Shown here: positions 16,602 through 27,736 of the stretch, piece after piece | Position numbering within the stretch: the first letter of the stretch is position 1 | How the letters are laid out: each line of letters opens with the position of its first letter | Assembly (NCBI GenBank): GCA_019187225.1 | Contig: JABAQQ010000013.1 | Span: 338,066-402,065, forward strand | Direction of reading: 5' to 3' | Source of the DNA: Saprospiraceae bacterium | GTDB lineage: Bacteria; Bacteroidota; Bacteroidia; Chitinophagales; Saprospiraceae | Length of the DNA: 64,000 nucleotides | Program-made: the position numbers and the translations under genes | The notes under the pieces: model-generated | Databases searched by the model: none | Told to the model about the DNA's origin: nothing | Seen by the model: the letters and a program-made list of their open reading frames with translations, nothing else

Positions 16602-18194
16602 TCAATGGTGGCCGCCGCCTTCCACTTGTTCGCTTTCGATGAGGGCCCCCGTTTCGTGGTGCAGGCTTTCTTCGAGGAACGGGTCTTTCCACGGAATGAG
16701 CGACACGCGTTCGAGTTGGCCGAAGAGGAAGAAAAGGAACAGACTGAGGAAGCCGATCATTACGCCAATCTCCTCCAATCCCGGAACGGTGAAGCCCAGG
16801 CGGAAACTGTTGGGTTCCGCCGCTTCAGCATGGCTGCCACCGTGTGCATCGCCGCCATGTCCGCCCTCGTCGCCATGACCGGCGGCTGCAGTTGCTGCTT
16901 CTGCTGCCGGTGTGCCATGATCGGCAGCGGATTCCGTTTGTGCTGCGGCTTCTTCGCTGTGAGCGGTATCCGCATCGCTGTGGGCTGCGGCGGGGTCTTC
17001 TGAATGCGTCTCAGCGGGCTGTTCGGCGGTTGTTGCAGTTTCTTCGTGTTGGGCACCCGAAATGGGCGCTGCGCTGTGCGAGGTTTCGTGACCTCCTTCC
17101 GCCAATTCTTTCGCTTCAAAAGCTGCGATGCGTGCACCCGGTTTGATCATATAGAAAAAGTCCCACCAGTGGCCGAAGAAAACGATGAGCGCCACGAAAA
17201 ACATCGTCCCGAATTTGCGTTTGGTATCGTTGCGCATGAGGATCAGGAAAGGCGCCACGAAGTTCATCAGGAGATTGCCCCAGAAGAGCACCGGGTAATG
17301 GTTCATCCGCTCTTTGAAGTAAATCGTCTCTTCGCCGTTGTTGGCATACCAGATGAGCATGAACTGGTCGAACCAAAGGTAAGTCCAGAAAACGCTGATG
17401 CCGAACAAATATTTACCCACGTCGTGCAGGTGATCGTGCGTAACATATTCGAGGTAACCCTTCGATTTCAGATAGATGATGATCAAAACGGTAAATGAAA
17501 TGGAACCCAGCCACATGGATGCGGTGGAATACCAGGCAAACATGGTGCTGTACCAATGGGGGTCGAGCGACATTACGGCCTGCCACAACAACACCGGGCT
17601 GAGGAATCCTGCAATCGGAAGGAAAGAGGCCGACCACCTGCGGATCTTTTTGTAGTAGTCGAAGGAGGCGGTTTCTTCGGTATCCTGCGCAATGGAGAGT
17701 TTGCGGACATTGCGGGCCCAGAAATACCACAGGGCCAGAAAGCCTACCGTTGCGATGGTGAAAAAGACCGGGTTCAAAAAACCTTTCTTGCCGGCAATGA
17801 TGCGGTCGTAATGCGGCGCAGCCGGATCGGTGACATTGACGTTCGGGTCGTTCCAGTGATACAAATGGTGAAAATGCAACCACACTCCCGCCGCAATGAT
17901 ACCCATGAGGATAATACCGACCCACATAAATTGGCTGGTCCCCTCCAAAATGCGGCGGATAACTGTATTCCAGCCGGCAAACGCAGTGATCTGCGCCGCC
18001 ATAAAGAACATCGCCATCAACGCAATGCCGGTGAAATACACCGAGTTGTGCAGGAAATTGGTCCAGAAACGGGTGTGGTATTCGTCGTCGTTGAGGAACG
18101 ACAGGACGAGGCACAACACACCCAGCGCCATGCCGCCGTAGAGGATGCGCTTGGTTTTGCCTTCAAATACAAATTGCGTATTGGTCAGATTCAT
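16602..18194 (-). CDS. actF: Alternative complex III subunit ActF (quinol:cytochrome c oxidoreductase)
   Basis: 530 residues. About ten transmembrane helices in the NrfD-like arrangement, beginning MNLTNTQFVFEGKTKRILYGG, with LDPHWYSTMFAWYSTASMWLG in the middle. ActF is one of the two large quinol-side membrane subunits of ACIII. Between the penultimate helices lies a striking Ala/Glu/His/Thr-rich stretch (about 370-465). The stretch is low-complexity and hydrophilic, and its side of the membrane depends on helix count. It is the last act gene before cox2. Confidence 0.93.
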   Translation of the reverse strand: MNLTNTQFVFEGKTKRILYGGMALGVLCLVLSFLNDDEYHTRFWTNFLHNSVYFTGIALMAMFFMAAQITAFAGWNTVIRRILEGTSQFMWVGIILMGIIAAGVWLHFHHLYHWNDPNVNVTDPAAPHYDRIIAGKKGFLNPVFFTIATVGFLALWYFWARNVRKLSIAQDTEETASFDYYKKIRRWSASFLPIAGFLSPVLLWQAVMSLDPHWYSTMFAWYSTASMWLGSISFTVLIIIYLKSKGYLEYVTHDHLHDVGKYLFGISVFWTYLWFDQFMLIWYANNGEETIYFKERMNHYPVLFWGNLLMNFVAPFLILMRNDTKRKFGTMFFVALIVFFGHWWDFFYMIKPGARIAAFEAKELAEGGHETSHSAAPISGAQHEETATTAEQPAETHSEDPAAAHSDADTAHSEEAAAQTESAADHGTPAAEAATAAAGHGDEGGHGGDAHGGSHAEAAEPNSFRLGFTVPGLEEIGVMIGFLSLFLFFLFGQLERVSLIPWKDPFLEESLHHETGALIESEQVEGGGHH

Positions 18195-18257
18195 ATCGCA
18201 AAATCGGGTCGCCCCGACGATTTGATGTTTAGTTATGCAGGTTTCAGCGTATTAAGG

Positions 18258-19073
18258 TTATTGCACAGGCGGTGGAGCCGGAGCGACACGCGCCGGGCCG
18301 GTGGCCTCGCCTTTTGCCGGTTTTTCAATATTGCTCAGCGTATTGGCCGTTTCGTTGTATTCGAGGTTTTTCGCTTTCGCTTGCAGGGAGCGGATGTAAT
18401 GGATCACCTGCCAACGCTCTTCAAACGAAAGTTTGTCAGAGTAACCGCCCATCACGTTTCTGCCGTACATAATGCCAAAGTAGAAACGGCCATTGCCGGC
18501 AGCGATCATGTCGTCGCCGATCAGGTTTTTCGGCTGCGCCGGGTATTTACTGTCAGGCATCGCCACGAGCCAGCCCTGTCCGTCGCCTTTTTCACCGTGG
18601 CAGATGCCGCAGTTGACGTTGTACAGCAGCTTGGCTTGTTCAAGACCGGCTTTGGTAATCGGAAAGGGATTATTCACCATCTCTTGTTCGCAACGGAGAC
18701 GCTCTTCTTCCGTGTTTTGATAATAAAAAGGCGCCTGCCCGTTCACCGGAGCCGCAATGGCATTGGAAGCGTTTTTGCCGCGTACCACGTCCAGCGCGGA
18801 AGCGTCGCCATAATAGACCGCCGTATAACCGCGGGGAATGGTGCCTTCCACCTTGCCATGCGGTTGGGAAAGCTGCGCCTTGGAGAAGGTATTTTTGTCG
18901 TCGTCCCAGTGGTTCCAATAATAATCATTGAAATGATTGGCTTCGTAGCCGACTGAGTGGAACATATCGGGCATGTATTCATGACCGGGTTTGTTGATGC
19001 CCGCCGGCGAACAGAGCGAAAAGAACCAGGCAAATAATGCAACTCCGAGAATCGCGCCAATTGCGTATTTCAT
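18258..19073 (-). CDS. actE: Alternative complex III subunit ActE, mono-heme cytochrome c
   Basis: 271 residues. N-terminal signal ending FFSLCSPAG, which reads as a lipobox, so it is probably a lipoprotein on the periplasmic face. One c-heme site CGICH (about residue 150) in LLYNVNCGICHGEKGDGQG, with a distal Met candidate in YGRNVMGGYSDKLS. The C-terminus is Pro/Ala-rich. ActE carries electrons inside ACIII toward the oxidase. It lies between actD and actF. Confidence 0.93.
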   Translation of the reverse strand: MKYAIGAILGVALFAWFFSLCSPAGINKPGHEYMPDMFHSVGYEANHFNDYYWNHWDDDKNTFSKAQLSQPHGKVEGTIPRGYTAVYYGDASALDVVRGKNASNAIAAPVNGQAPFYYQNTEEERLRCEQEMVNNPFPITKAGLEQAKLLYNVNCGICHGEKGDGQGWLVAMPDSKYPAQPKNLIGDDMIAAGNGRFYFGIMYGRNVMGGYSDKLSFEERWQVIHYIRSLQAKAKNLEYNETANTLSNIEKPAKGEATGPARVAPAPPPVQ

Positions 19074-19082
19074 AATTTTTTA

Positions 19083-19165
19083 GACTTTTGATTTTTGGAC
19101 GTTGGACGTTGGACTTGCACGCGCGGATTTCCAACGTCGAGTTGTCCAGTGTCCAATGTCAAATT
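19083..19165. repeat. GGACGTTGGAC words with inverted complement
   Basis: TTGGACGTTGGACGTTGGAC followed by CCAACGTCGAGTTGTCCAGT and GTCCAATGTC in the actD-actE gap. Confidence 0.65.
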
Positions 19166-19696
19166 TTACATCATTTTCACATTCACCTCCGCTGCGCCGG
19201 TTTTGGTAAAAAATCCCTGGAGGTTTTTCACATCACCTTCCGGCGCATCGCTTACGTCGAAGGCGATGCAGAATTTGTCGTCTGTGATGCGGTTGTCCAA
19301 CGTCTTGGCTTTCACACCCGGCCACATGCCGCAGACGGTGTAAAAAGTAATGGTCATGCCCCAGGCGGAATACAACACAGTGTTTTCGAAAACGATGGGA
19401 ATAAACGCCGGCACCGACCAATAGGGTTTGCCCCCGAATACGATCGGCCAGTCGCTGGTAAATATCCAGGTCATCGCCAGGAATGCGAACAAAGCGCCAA
19501 TTGCGCCGTAAACGAAGCCCATGATGTGCAGGCGGCTTTCTTTTAAACCCAGGATCGGGTCCAGACCGTGCACCGGAAACGGCGTGAACACATCCATGAT
19601 GTCCAGATGTTGCGCATTGGCCGTTTTGATGGCGCTTTTCAATTCTTCTTCGTCGTTGTACAGTCCGTAGAGGACTTTTTTGCTTTGAGCAGCCAT
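19166..19696 (-). CDS. actD: Alternative complex III subunit ActD (DUF3341)
   Basis: 176 residues. A cytoplasmic domain starts with KKVLYGLYNDEEELKSAIK and DVFTPFPVHGLDP, the DUF3341 signature. Two transmembrane helices follow (about 58-80 and 98-122), then a C-terminal cytoplasmic segment with AFDVSDAPEGDVKNLQGFF. ActD is a structural membrane subunit of ACIII without cofactors. It is preceded by actC and followed by actE in the standard act order. Confidence 0.93.
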   Translation of the reverse strand: MAAQSKKVLYGLYNDEEELKSAIKTANAQHLDIMDVFTPFPVHGLDPILGLKESRLHIMGFVYGAIGALFAFLAMTWIFTSDWPIVFGGKPYWSVPAFIPIVFENTVLYSAWGMTITFYTVCGMWPGVKAKTLDNRITDDKFCIAFDVSDAPEGDVKNLQGFFTKTGAAEVNVKMM

Positions 19697-19699
19697 TTA

Positions 19700-19808
19700 T
19701 CGTAGAATGATGAATGTTGAATGATCAATGATGAATGGGGTTTAGAGGGTTTAGAGAGGGTTGATGAGGGTGGTTTATCAACTTTTATAAACCTTCATCA
19801 ACCTTGCT
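19700..19808. repeat. Mixed AATGATGAATG and GGTTGATGAGGG words
   Basis: Two word families meet here: GAATGATGAATGTTGAATGATC and GGGTTTAGAGAGGGTTGATG, the latter facing TTTATAAACCTTCATCAACC. It lies in the actC-actD gap. Confidence 0.6.
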
Positions 19809-21242
<1,434 letters not shown>

Positions 21243-21333
21243 AATTTATTTGACGTTGGACTTTTGGACTTCGGACATTAGACATCCGACGCAGTTCTGT
21301 CGAATGTCCAATGTCTATTGATCCAATGTCTAT
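21243..21333. repeat. GGACATTAGACAT words with inverted complement
   Basis: GACGTTGGACTTTTGGACTTC and GGACATTAGACATC face GAATGTCCAATGTC and CCAATGTC. Same family as 19083 and 28440. Confidence 0.65.
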
Positions 21334-24300
21334 TTAAGAATAAAGTTCTTCGTTGCTGTTATTGACTTTCGCCGAGTAGCTGACTCCCGGACGAACGTTG
21401 ATTTCTTCCAATACTTTGTATGCGATAGGCGCATTTGCCTTCGTCAGTTTGCTCACTTCGCTGTCGGGGTTGTTGAGGTTGCCGAACACGATGGCGCCGG
21501 TGGGGCAAGCCGTCTGACAAGCCGTGCGCACGTCATTGTCCATGATGGCGCGCCCTTCGCGTTTGGCCGTGAGTTTGCCCTCCTGGATGCGCTGAATGCA
21601 GAATGTGCATTTTTCGATGACACCGCGCGTACGAACAGTGACATCGGGATTGAGCACCATACGAACGAGATTGTCGGCGAGGAAGGGTTTGTCGTCGCCT
21701 TCGAGGCGGAACACTTTCTCTTCGTTGGCGGGCCAGACGTCGGCAGTCGTATAATCGAGCCAGTTGAAACGGCGCACTTTGTAGGGGCAGTTATTGGCGC
21801 AGTAACGCGTACCGATACAGCGGTTGTATGCCATTTGATTGATGCCTTCCATCGAGTGGTTGGTGGCATTCACCGGGCACACATTTTCGCACGGAGCGTT
21901 GTCGCAGTGCTGGCACATCATCGGCTGATACACCACTTTCGGGTTTTCAAAATCGCCGTAGAAATAGCGGTCAATGCGAAGCCACGTCATTTCATGGTGG
22001 CGGTGTACTTCTTTCTTACCTACGACCGGCACGTTGTTTTCGCTCACGCAGGCTACCTGGCAGGCGCCGCATCCGACGCACGCATTCATGTCCACATACA
22101 TCCCCCATTTCACCCCCGTCCCGAAAAAGTCGGTGCGGTCGGGGTACAGTGTCTGGACGTTGAGGTGTTCGGCTTCTTCGTGGAAAGCCTCCATTTTTTC
22201 CGCGAACTTGGGCAGTTCGTTGACATGCGTATGGAAAATGATGGAGCGGTCGGTCAAAGCGCCCTGGAAACCTTTCCAGCCGAGGGTTTTTTCGTCCACA
22301 TTGATGACTTTGCCCTCGTCCTTGCCCATCGCCTGGACGCCCATGGTGTGGTGGAACTGGACGCTGGGGAAGTGTTTGTCGGCGCCCACTTTGTCCGACA
22401 CTTTTACATTGCCGGCAAAATACTGGATCAGACCGCCTTCCACCGGCAGCACAGGATTCACATACACGCCGTAACCGACACCGCAGCCGCCGGATTCGCG
22501 GCCTCCGCCGAGGGCGATGGCCACCGTGCCGGCAGGCTGACCGAAAGTGCGGACGACCGTGCAGGCCAGCTTTTGGCCGTTGATCTCTACTTCCACGTTG
22601 TCGCCGTCGTTGAGACCTTTCCAGCCATTGATCTCGTTCACGCCATCCCATTCAACCGGAATGCTGAGATAGTTGCCCCATACGGTACGGGTCACCGGGT
22701 CGGGCATTTCCTGCAGCCAGGGATTGTGGGCGTACTGACCGCCGCCGATGTTGACGGTTTCGTAGAAAGAAATTTCGAGTTCGCTGCCGGAGGGTTTCGT
22801 TACGGCATCGGGATTGAGCGACACCTCATTCATCACGGCGCCGACTTCGGTAGCGGGGAACTCCAGCACACCATCGTGAAGGCTCATGTCCCAAAACGCG
22901 GCAGCTGTGCTGTACTTCGTCTGGCGGCTGAACAGGTCACTTGTCCAATGCGATTTAAGATATTGATAATAAGGCTGTTCGTCCTGGCGGTTGAGGTTGG
23001 GGCTGTCGGCCCATTCGAGCAGCGTGTGCTCGGCCTGGCGGGTTTTGAACAACGGCGCGATGGTCGGTTGGATGAGGCTGAGGTGACCGGCTTTCGGCTC
23101 GGCATCGCCCCATGACTCGAGGATATGGTGCGCCGGAGCGGAATGGGTGCATTCGGCGGTCGTTTCATCTATGATGCCGTTGAATGAGATGCGCGTACCG
23201 ACTTTGGCGAATGCTTCTTTGAATTTGGCGGCATTGGGCAGATCCCAAGCGGGATTGGCACCCCATACAATGGCGACCGAAACCTGTCCGGCGTTCATTT
23301 CATCTATCAGGCGCATCATTTCGCGTTCGTCGCCCTGGCGCTGATACGAAACGGCGTTGAAATCAATCGTCGTGTTCAGGTTGCCGAGCATACGGTTGAT
23401 CTCATTGACATAGAGTTGCTCCATGACGTTGTTGGAGCCGCTCACCACCAGCGATTTGCCTTTGTGGTTGGCGAGGTCCTGCGCCATTTTTTTGATGGCG
23501 GCAGCGGATTTTTCATTGCTGAGTTTGGGCCCGCCGCTGTTGCCGGTCAGTTCGTTGTACAGCGCAACGATGGCTGCGCCTGTTTCGCTCGGCTTGATGA
23601 GAATGCGATTGTCGGCATTCGAGCCGGTGAGCGACATGTGGCTTTCCACCTGGTAATGGCGCGACATTTTAGCGCCTTTTGCGCCGCGGATCTTGCGATT
23701 TTTCGCGTATTCACGGGCGTATTCCACCGGGCTGATCCAGGTGCCGAGGAAATCGGCGCCAAAAGAAACGATGACATCCGCTTCGCCGAATTTGAAATTC
23801 GGGATCACCCGTGCGCCGAACGATTGTTCGTTGGCAGCGAGCAGGGCCGCACTGGAAACGGGGTCGTATGTGACCACGCGAGCGGTCGGGTATTTGGTCG
23901 TAAATTCCGCAAGCGCTTTTTTCGCCGTCGGGCTGATGATGGTCTGCGTGATCAGGCGGATGTTGCCCCCCGCAGATAGTTTCGATTTTACCTCGCGGTC
24001 GAGTGCATTCCACTCCATTTTGTTCACATTGCCCTCCTTCACGGCCCCCGGATGCTGGATGCGGCGCGTATCGTACAGGCTCAAAACGGAAGCCTGGGCG
24101 CGGGCGCTGGTACCGCCTTTAGTGACGCTGCTCAGGGTGTTGCCTTCGATCTTGATAGGGCGGCCTTCGCGCGTTTTTACCAGAACGGCGCAATAATCGC
24201 CGCCATTGACAAAAGACGATGCGAAATAATTGGCCACGCCCGGCACGATTTCGTCGGGCTTGGAGACATAAGGAATGGCTTTTTTGACCGGGATTTCGCA

Positions 24301-24489
24301 GGAAGCGGCAACCGTCGCCGCACCGAGACCGAAACCGAGCAGTTTCAAAAAATCGCGACGGTTGGTTTCCCATTTACCGTCGGTTTGGTCCAAGTTCTCG
24401 ACCGAAAATTCCTTTTCGGCCGCCTGCAGGAACGACTCGTCCCGCATCAAATCTTCGGTGCTGACCCAAATACCGTTATCGTGGTGCAT
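21334..24489 (-). CDS. actB: Alternative complex III subunit ActB (molybdopterin-oxidoreductase-like plus Fe-S ferredoxin)
   Basis: 1051 residues. An atypical Tat signal (RRDFLKLLGFGLGAATVAASC, about 44-64) lies some 40 residues in, after a cytoplasmic leader, as in the 'TAT-variant' family, and its Cys may be lipidated. A large molybdopterin-enzyme-like domain (about 70-740) lacks the pterin cofactor in characterised ACIII. The C-terminal ferredoxin region (about 780-1010) has Cys motifs CVGCGACQVAC, CQHCDNAPCENVCP, CIGTRYCANNCP and CTFC...CQTACP for four clusters. It links quinol oxidation to the cytochromes. The tatA gene near 35 kb may serve its export. Confidence 0.96.
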   Translation of the reverse strand: MHHDNGIWVSTEDLMRDESFLQAAEKEFSVENLDQTDGKWETNRRDFLKLLGFGLGAATVAASCEIPVKKAIPYVSKPDEIVPGVANYFASSFVNGGDYCAVLVKTREGRPIKIEGNTLSSVTKGGTSARAQASVLSLYDTRRIQHPGAVKEGNVNKMEWNALDREVKSKLSAGGNIRLITQTIISPTAKKALAEFTTKYPTARVVTYDPVSSAALLAANEQSFGARVIPNFKFGEADVIVSFGADFLGTWISPVEYAREYAKNRKIRGAKGAKMSRHYQVESHMSLTGSNADNRILIKPSETGAAIVALYNELTGNSGGPKLSNEKSAAAIKKMAQDLANHKGKSLVVSGSNNVMEQLYVNEINRMLGNLNTTIDFNAVSYQRQGDEREMMRLIDEMNAGQVSVAIVWGANPAWDLPNAAKFKEAFAKVGTRISFNGIIDETTAECTHSAPAHHILESWGDAEPKAGHLSLIQPTIAPLFKTRQAEHTLLEWADSPNLNRQDEQPYYQYLKSHWTSDLFSRQTKYSTAAAFWDMSLHDGVLEFPATEVGAVMNEVSLNPDAVTKPSGSELEISFYETVNIGGGQYAHNPWLQEMPDPVTRTVWGNYLSIPVEWDGVNEINGWKGLNDGDNVEVEINGQKLACTVVRTFGQPAGTVAIALGGGRESGGCGVGYGVYVNPVLPVEGGLIQYFAGNVKVSDKVGADKHFPSVQFHHTMGVQAMGKDEGKVINVDEKTLGWKGFQGALTDRSIIFHTHVNELPKFAEKMEAFHEEAEHLNVQTLYPDRTDFFGTGVKWGMYVDMNACVGCGACQVACVSENNVPVVGKKEVHRHHEMTWLRIDRYFYGDFENPKVVYQPMMCQHCDNAPCENVCPVNATNHSMEGINQMAYNRCIGTRYCANNCPYKVRRFNWLDYTTADVWPANEEKVFRLEGDDKPFLADNLVRMVLNPDVTVRTRGVIEKCTFCIQRIQEGKLTAKREGRAIMDNDVRTACQTACPTGAIVFGNLNNPDSEVSKLTKANAPIAYKVLEEINVRPGVSYSAKVNNSNEELYS

Positions 24490-24627
<138 letters not shown>

Positions 24628-26028
24628 CTAATAATGGCATTTTTGGCATTCCAGTCCGCCGATATCTTCGACGGTGACCTTTTCACGGGTGCCGTCTTTG
24701 AGTTCATTGTGATAGCGCTCGTACTGGTCGTAGTAAGGGTTGTCTTTGAATTTCACTTCGGTCTCCCGGTGACAATTGATGCACCAGCCCATACCGAGTG
24801 TGGAATATTGGTATACCACCTCCATTTGTTCGACCGGGCCGTGGCATTTCTGGCAAGCCACCTGACCGACGGCAACGTGCTGGGAATGGTTGAAGTAGGC
24901 GTGGTCGGGCAGGTTATGGATACGTACCCATTCGATGGGTCCCTGTATCTTGCCGTTGGAGTCGTTTTTCAAAGCCTTTACGATGCCTTCCCATTGATTG
25001 GCAACGGTCATGCGGCCGTTTTCATCCATCGAAGTCAGGTTATTGGCCGCCATGTATTCCTGGCCGATCCATTTTTTATAAAGGTCTTCGATTTGTTTTT
25101 CGCTCCAGTATTCGTAGTCAGCAATGTATTTGCTCTGAATAGGGTCGAAACCGATGGACGCAAATATTTTAGTGATCTCGGAGGTGCCGGTGATCGTCCC
25201 TTTTTTCACTGCCGCGTGGCAATTCATACAGGTATTCGTGCCGGGAATGGACGAGTGTTTGGAGCGGCGGGCCGAGTCGTGACAATACTGGCAATCAATT
25301 TTATTGACCCCCGCGTGGATTTTATGGCTGAACGCTATGGGTTGGTCAGGTTGATAGTTCTGCTGACGTCCCATATTGGTGGCGTTGTCCACCGTTTTGT
25401 ATCCAAAGATCAGCGTAAGGGCAAAAACAAGAAAAGCGATGGCGCCTTTGCTGGTGAGTGTTTGCACCAGTGTTTTCTGTACGGGCGCCTGCCCTGCCTG
25501 CACGCGGGTGATGTTAGCCAGGTTGTTGATGATGCGCATCAGAGCGAATGCGAGGAGCCCCAGAATGACGGCGAGACCGACAAAAAGCCAGGGGGTTCCT
25601 GATTTTTTTTCGGTCGTTGCAACATCGGTCGGAGTTGTGCCGCCAGCGCCTCCGGGTTTCTTATTGTATTCCTGGTTGACATACAATATGATCCCTTCGA
25701 TCTGATCGTCGGTCAGGCCCGTGAAGTTGTTCATCAGCACCGGTTTCCACTTGCCCCACAATTCATTGGCGTAGGGATGGCCGGTAGCGATGAGCGCCTG
25801 CGAATTGCGGATCCATGCATAAAGGTCTTTGCGCGGATAGGCCGACCAGCGTTCCTCCATGCCTCCGAGTGCGGGGCCGGTGAGGTTGTCCTTCATGTTT
25901 TTGTTGTGGCAGGCGGCGCAGTTGGCGATAAAAAGGTTTTTACCTTCCTCGACGTTGGGCGCTGCAGTGAGCGAGATCGTGGCAGTGATGGCGAGCACGA
26001 TGACCCAACAAATGCGTTTCAGCAACAT
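24628..26028 (-). CDS. actA: Alternative complex III subunit ActA, multiheme cytochrome c
   Basis: 466 residues from the ATG at 26028, chosen because MLLKRICWVIVLAITATISL is then a clean signal peptide; an ATG at 26052 adds eight residues. Six CxxCH sites: CAACH in an N-terminal mono-heme domain (about 25-105), then two membrane helices (about 130-155 and 175-195), then CQYCH, CMNCH, CQKCH, CINCH and CQKCH in the pentaheme domain. The pentaheme part is standard ActA; the N-terminal cytochrome domain is an extra heme group. It is the first gene of the block behind a canonical promoter. Confidence 0.95.
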   Translation of the reverse strand: MLLKRICWVIVLAITATISLTAAPNVEEGKNLFIANCAACHNKNMKDNLTGPALGGMEERWSAYPRKDLYAWIRNSQALIATGHPYANELWGKWKPVLMNNFTGLTDDQIEGIILYVNQEYNKKPGGAGGTTPTDVATTEKKSGTPWLFVGLAVILGLLAFALMRIINNLANITRVQAGQAPVQKTLVQTLTSKGAIAFLVFALTLIFGYKTVDNATNMGRQQNYQPDQPIAFSHKIHAGVNKIDCQYCHDSARRSKHSSIPGTNTCMNCHAAVKKGTITGTSEITKIFASIGFDPIQSKYIADYEYWSEKQIEDLYKKWIGQEYMAANNLTSMDENGRMTVANQWEGIVKALKNDSNGKIQGPIEWVRIHNLPDHAYFNHSQHVAVGQVACQKCHGPVEQMEVVYQYSTLGMGWCINCHRETEVKFKDNPYYDQYERYHNELKDGTREKVTVEDIGGLECQKCHY

Positions 26029-26118
26029 ATCGTGTGTAGTTGTTTTTCTCAAATCAGGGCAAAAAGTTTGTTTTTCGTTGTTTTTCGGAGTAAGACCAAT
26101 GTCAGCGTTTTGTCAGCG

Positions 26119-26149
26119 CAAAGGTAAAAACGCTCTTTTTTCCACCAAA
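26119..26149 (-). promoter_or_regulatory. Promoter of the act-cox operon
   Basis: Reading the minus strand, TTTG (26149-26146), 19 bases, then TACCTTTG (26126-26119) exactly fits the Bacteroidota -33/-7 consensus. Transcription would start near 26112, about 85 bp before actA. A second, weaker pair (CTTG-N19-TACCTTTG) lies at 26267-26237. Confidence 0.8.
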
Positions 26150-26288
26150 CGAAGTGTTAAGAAACACGCCTATTTAGATGCGCTATAAATCGCGGTATTC
26201 GCCGGGCGGTTAACAAAGCGTTAAAACAAAGTGGCGCAAAGGTAGAAAAGGTGCGCTCGTTTGCAAGCGAAGGGAAAATAATTTGCTT

Positions 26289-27539
26289 TTATTCCCAATC
26301 TGCCATCACCCGTTCGATAATTCCGCAGCAGTCTTCCATCTGTTCCCGTGTCATGACAAGCGGCGGCGCGAAGCGAATGATGTTGCCATGCGTCGGTTTG
26401 GCGAGCAATCCGTTGTCGGCAAGGGCTAAACAAATGTTCCAGGCGGTTTTGCTTTCTTCCGAGTCATTGATAACAATGGCATTCAGCAGGCCTTTGCCGC
26501 GTACCAATTGAATAAGATCAGGGCGCCGGTTTTTCAGAGCTTCCATCCGGGTGCGAAAAATTTTACCCAGAACCTCGGCGTTTTCGGCCAGTTTTTCTTC
26601 CTCCACCACCTTGAGCGCCTCCATGGCCACGGCGCAGGCAAGCGGGTTGCCGCCAAAGGTGGAGCCGTGTTCGCCGGGTTTGATGGTGAGCATGACTTCG
26701 TCGCTGCTGAGCACTGCGCTGACGGGCAATACACCGCCTGAAAGGGCTTTTCCGAGGATCAGAATGTCGGGTTTGAATCCATAATGATCGCAGCAAAGGC
26801 GTTTGCCCGTTCTGGCAATACCGGTCTGTACTTCATCGGCAATAAAAAGCACATGGCGCTGCCGGCACATTTCAAATGCTTTTGGCAAATAGTCTTCGTC
26901 CGGTACGTTCACGCCGGCTTCACCCTGGATCGGCTCGACGAGAAAACCAGCCACTGAAGGGTCTTTCAGGGCTGTCTCCAGCGCCGTAAGGTCGTTGTAA
27001 GGGATGACTACATAACCCGGCATATAGGGACCAAATCCCTTACGGCTGTCCGGATCGGTACTGGCCGAAATCGCCCCCAATGTCCGCCCATGAAAATTGC
27101 CTTCAACAAAAATGATCTTCGCCTGATCATCGGCCACGCCTTTAATATTATATGCCCAGCGGCGTGCAAGTTTGATGGCAGTCTCCACGCCTTCCACTCC
27201 CGTATTCATCGGCAGGACGCGGTCATGGTCGAAGTAATGCGTAATGAACTCGGCATACTCACCCAACAGGTTGTTGTAGAAAGCCCTCGATGTAAGGGTT
27301 AATTTTTGCGCCTGCTCTGTCAGCGCCCCGATGATTCGCGGATGGCAATGGCCCTGATTCACAGCGCTGTAAGCCGAGAGAAAATCATAATAGCGCTTAC
27401 CTTCCACGTCCCAGACATGGACGCCGCGACCGCGTTCCAATACCACCGGGATGGGGTGGTAGTTGTGCGCATTGTAACGGTCTTCGAGTTCCATCAGTTC
27501 GGCGGAGGACAAGGTGGTGGTGTTGGTCAGGACTTCCAT
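26289..27539 (-). CDS. rocD: Ornithine-oxo-acid aminotransferase
   Basis: 416 residues from the ATG at 27539 ([20 protein letters not shown]). The longer frame reads through an upstream repeat. It is a class III PLP aminotransferase: [15 protein letters not shown] (substrate side), [28 protein letters not shown] (PLP-ring Asp) and [12 protein letters not shown] (Schiff-base Lys). [14 protein letters not shown] and [17 protein letters not shown] are typical of ornithine aminotransferase. It converts ornithine plus 2-oxoglutarate to glutamate semialdehyde and glutamate, linking arginine and proline metabolism. An arginine deiminase lies 15 kb away. Confidence 0.94.
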   Translation of the reverse strand: MEVLTNTTTLSSAELMELEDRYNAHNYHPIPVVLERGRGVHVWDVEGKRYYDFLSAYSAVNQGHCHPRIIGALTEQAQKLTLTSRAFYNNLLGEYAEFITHYFDHDRVLPMNTGVEGVETAIKLARRWAYNIKGVADDQAKIIFVEGNFHGRTLGAISASTDPDSRKGFGPYMPGYVVIPYNDLTALETALKDPSVAGFLVEPIQGEAGVNVPDEDYLPKAFEMCRQRHVLFIADEVQTGIARTGKRLCCDHYGFKPDILILGKALSGGVLPVSAVLSSDEVMLTIKPGEHGSTFGGNPLACAVAMEALKVVEEEKLAENAEVLGKIFRTRMEALKNRRPDLIQLVRGKGLLNAIVINDSEESKTAWNICLALADNGLLAKPTHGNIIRFAPPLVMTREQMEDCCGIIERVMADWE

Positions 27540-27576
27540 GTGTGAGAGACGTGAGTGACGTGAGAGACGTGAGAAA
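27540..27576. repeat. GTGAGAGACGTGAGTGAC words
   Basis: A 10-11 bp word (GTGAGAGAC/GTGAGTGAC) is repeated four times immediately upstream of the rocD start codon. Confidence 0.65.
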
Positions 27577-27649
27577 ACGAGAGGGAGAATCTTGGATTTC
27601 CGGAGCAAAACTAACAGTTTTCAGCGGAACAACTGAAAGATAAAACAAA

Positions 27650-27684
27650 ACCGGCGGCTCCGGGACAAACCCGAAACCGCCGGT
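27650..27684 (-). terminator. Terminator of the 205-residue barrel gene
   Basis: ACCGGCGG (27650-27657) and CCGCCGGT (27677-27684), with an inner CGGG/CCCG pairing. On the minus strand the stem is followed by TTTTGTTTT. It lies about 50 bp past the stop at 27737. Confidence 0.8.
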
Positions 27685-27689
27685 GGGAA

Positions 27690-27736
27690 CGTTGAATTGT
27701 CAAACGTCCAATATCCAACAGTCCAATATCCAAAGT
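27690..27736. repeat. GTCCAATATCCA words
   Basis: CAAACGTCCAATATCCAACA and GTCCAATATCCAAAGTC repeat a 14-bp word directly after the stop of the barrel gene. This is the GTCCAATGTC family. Confidence 0.6.
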
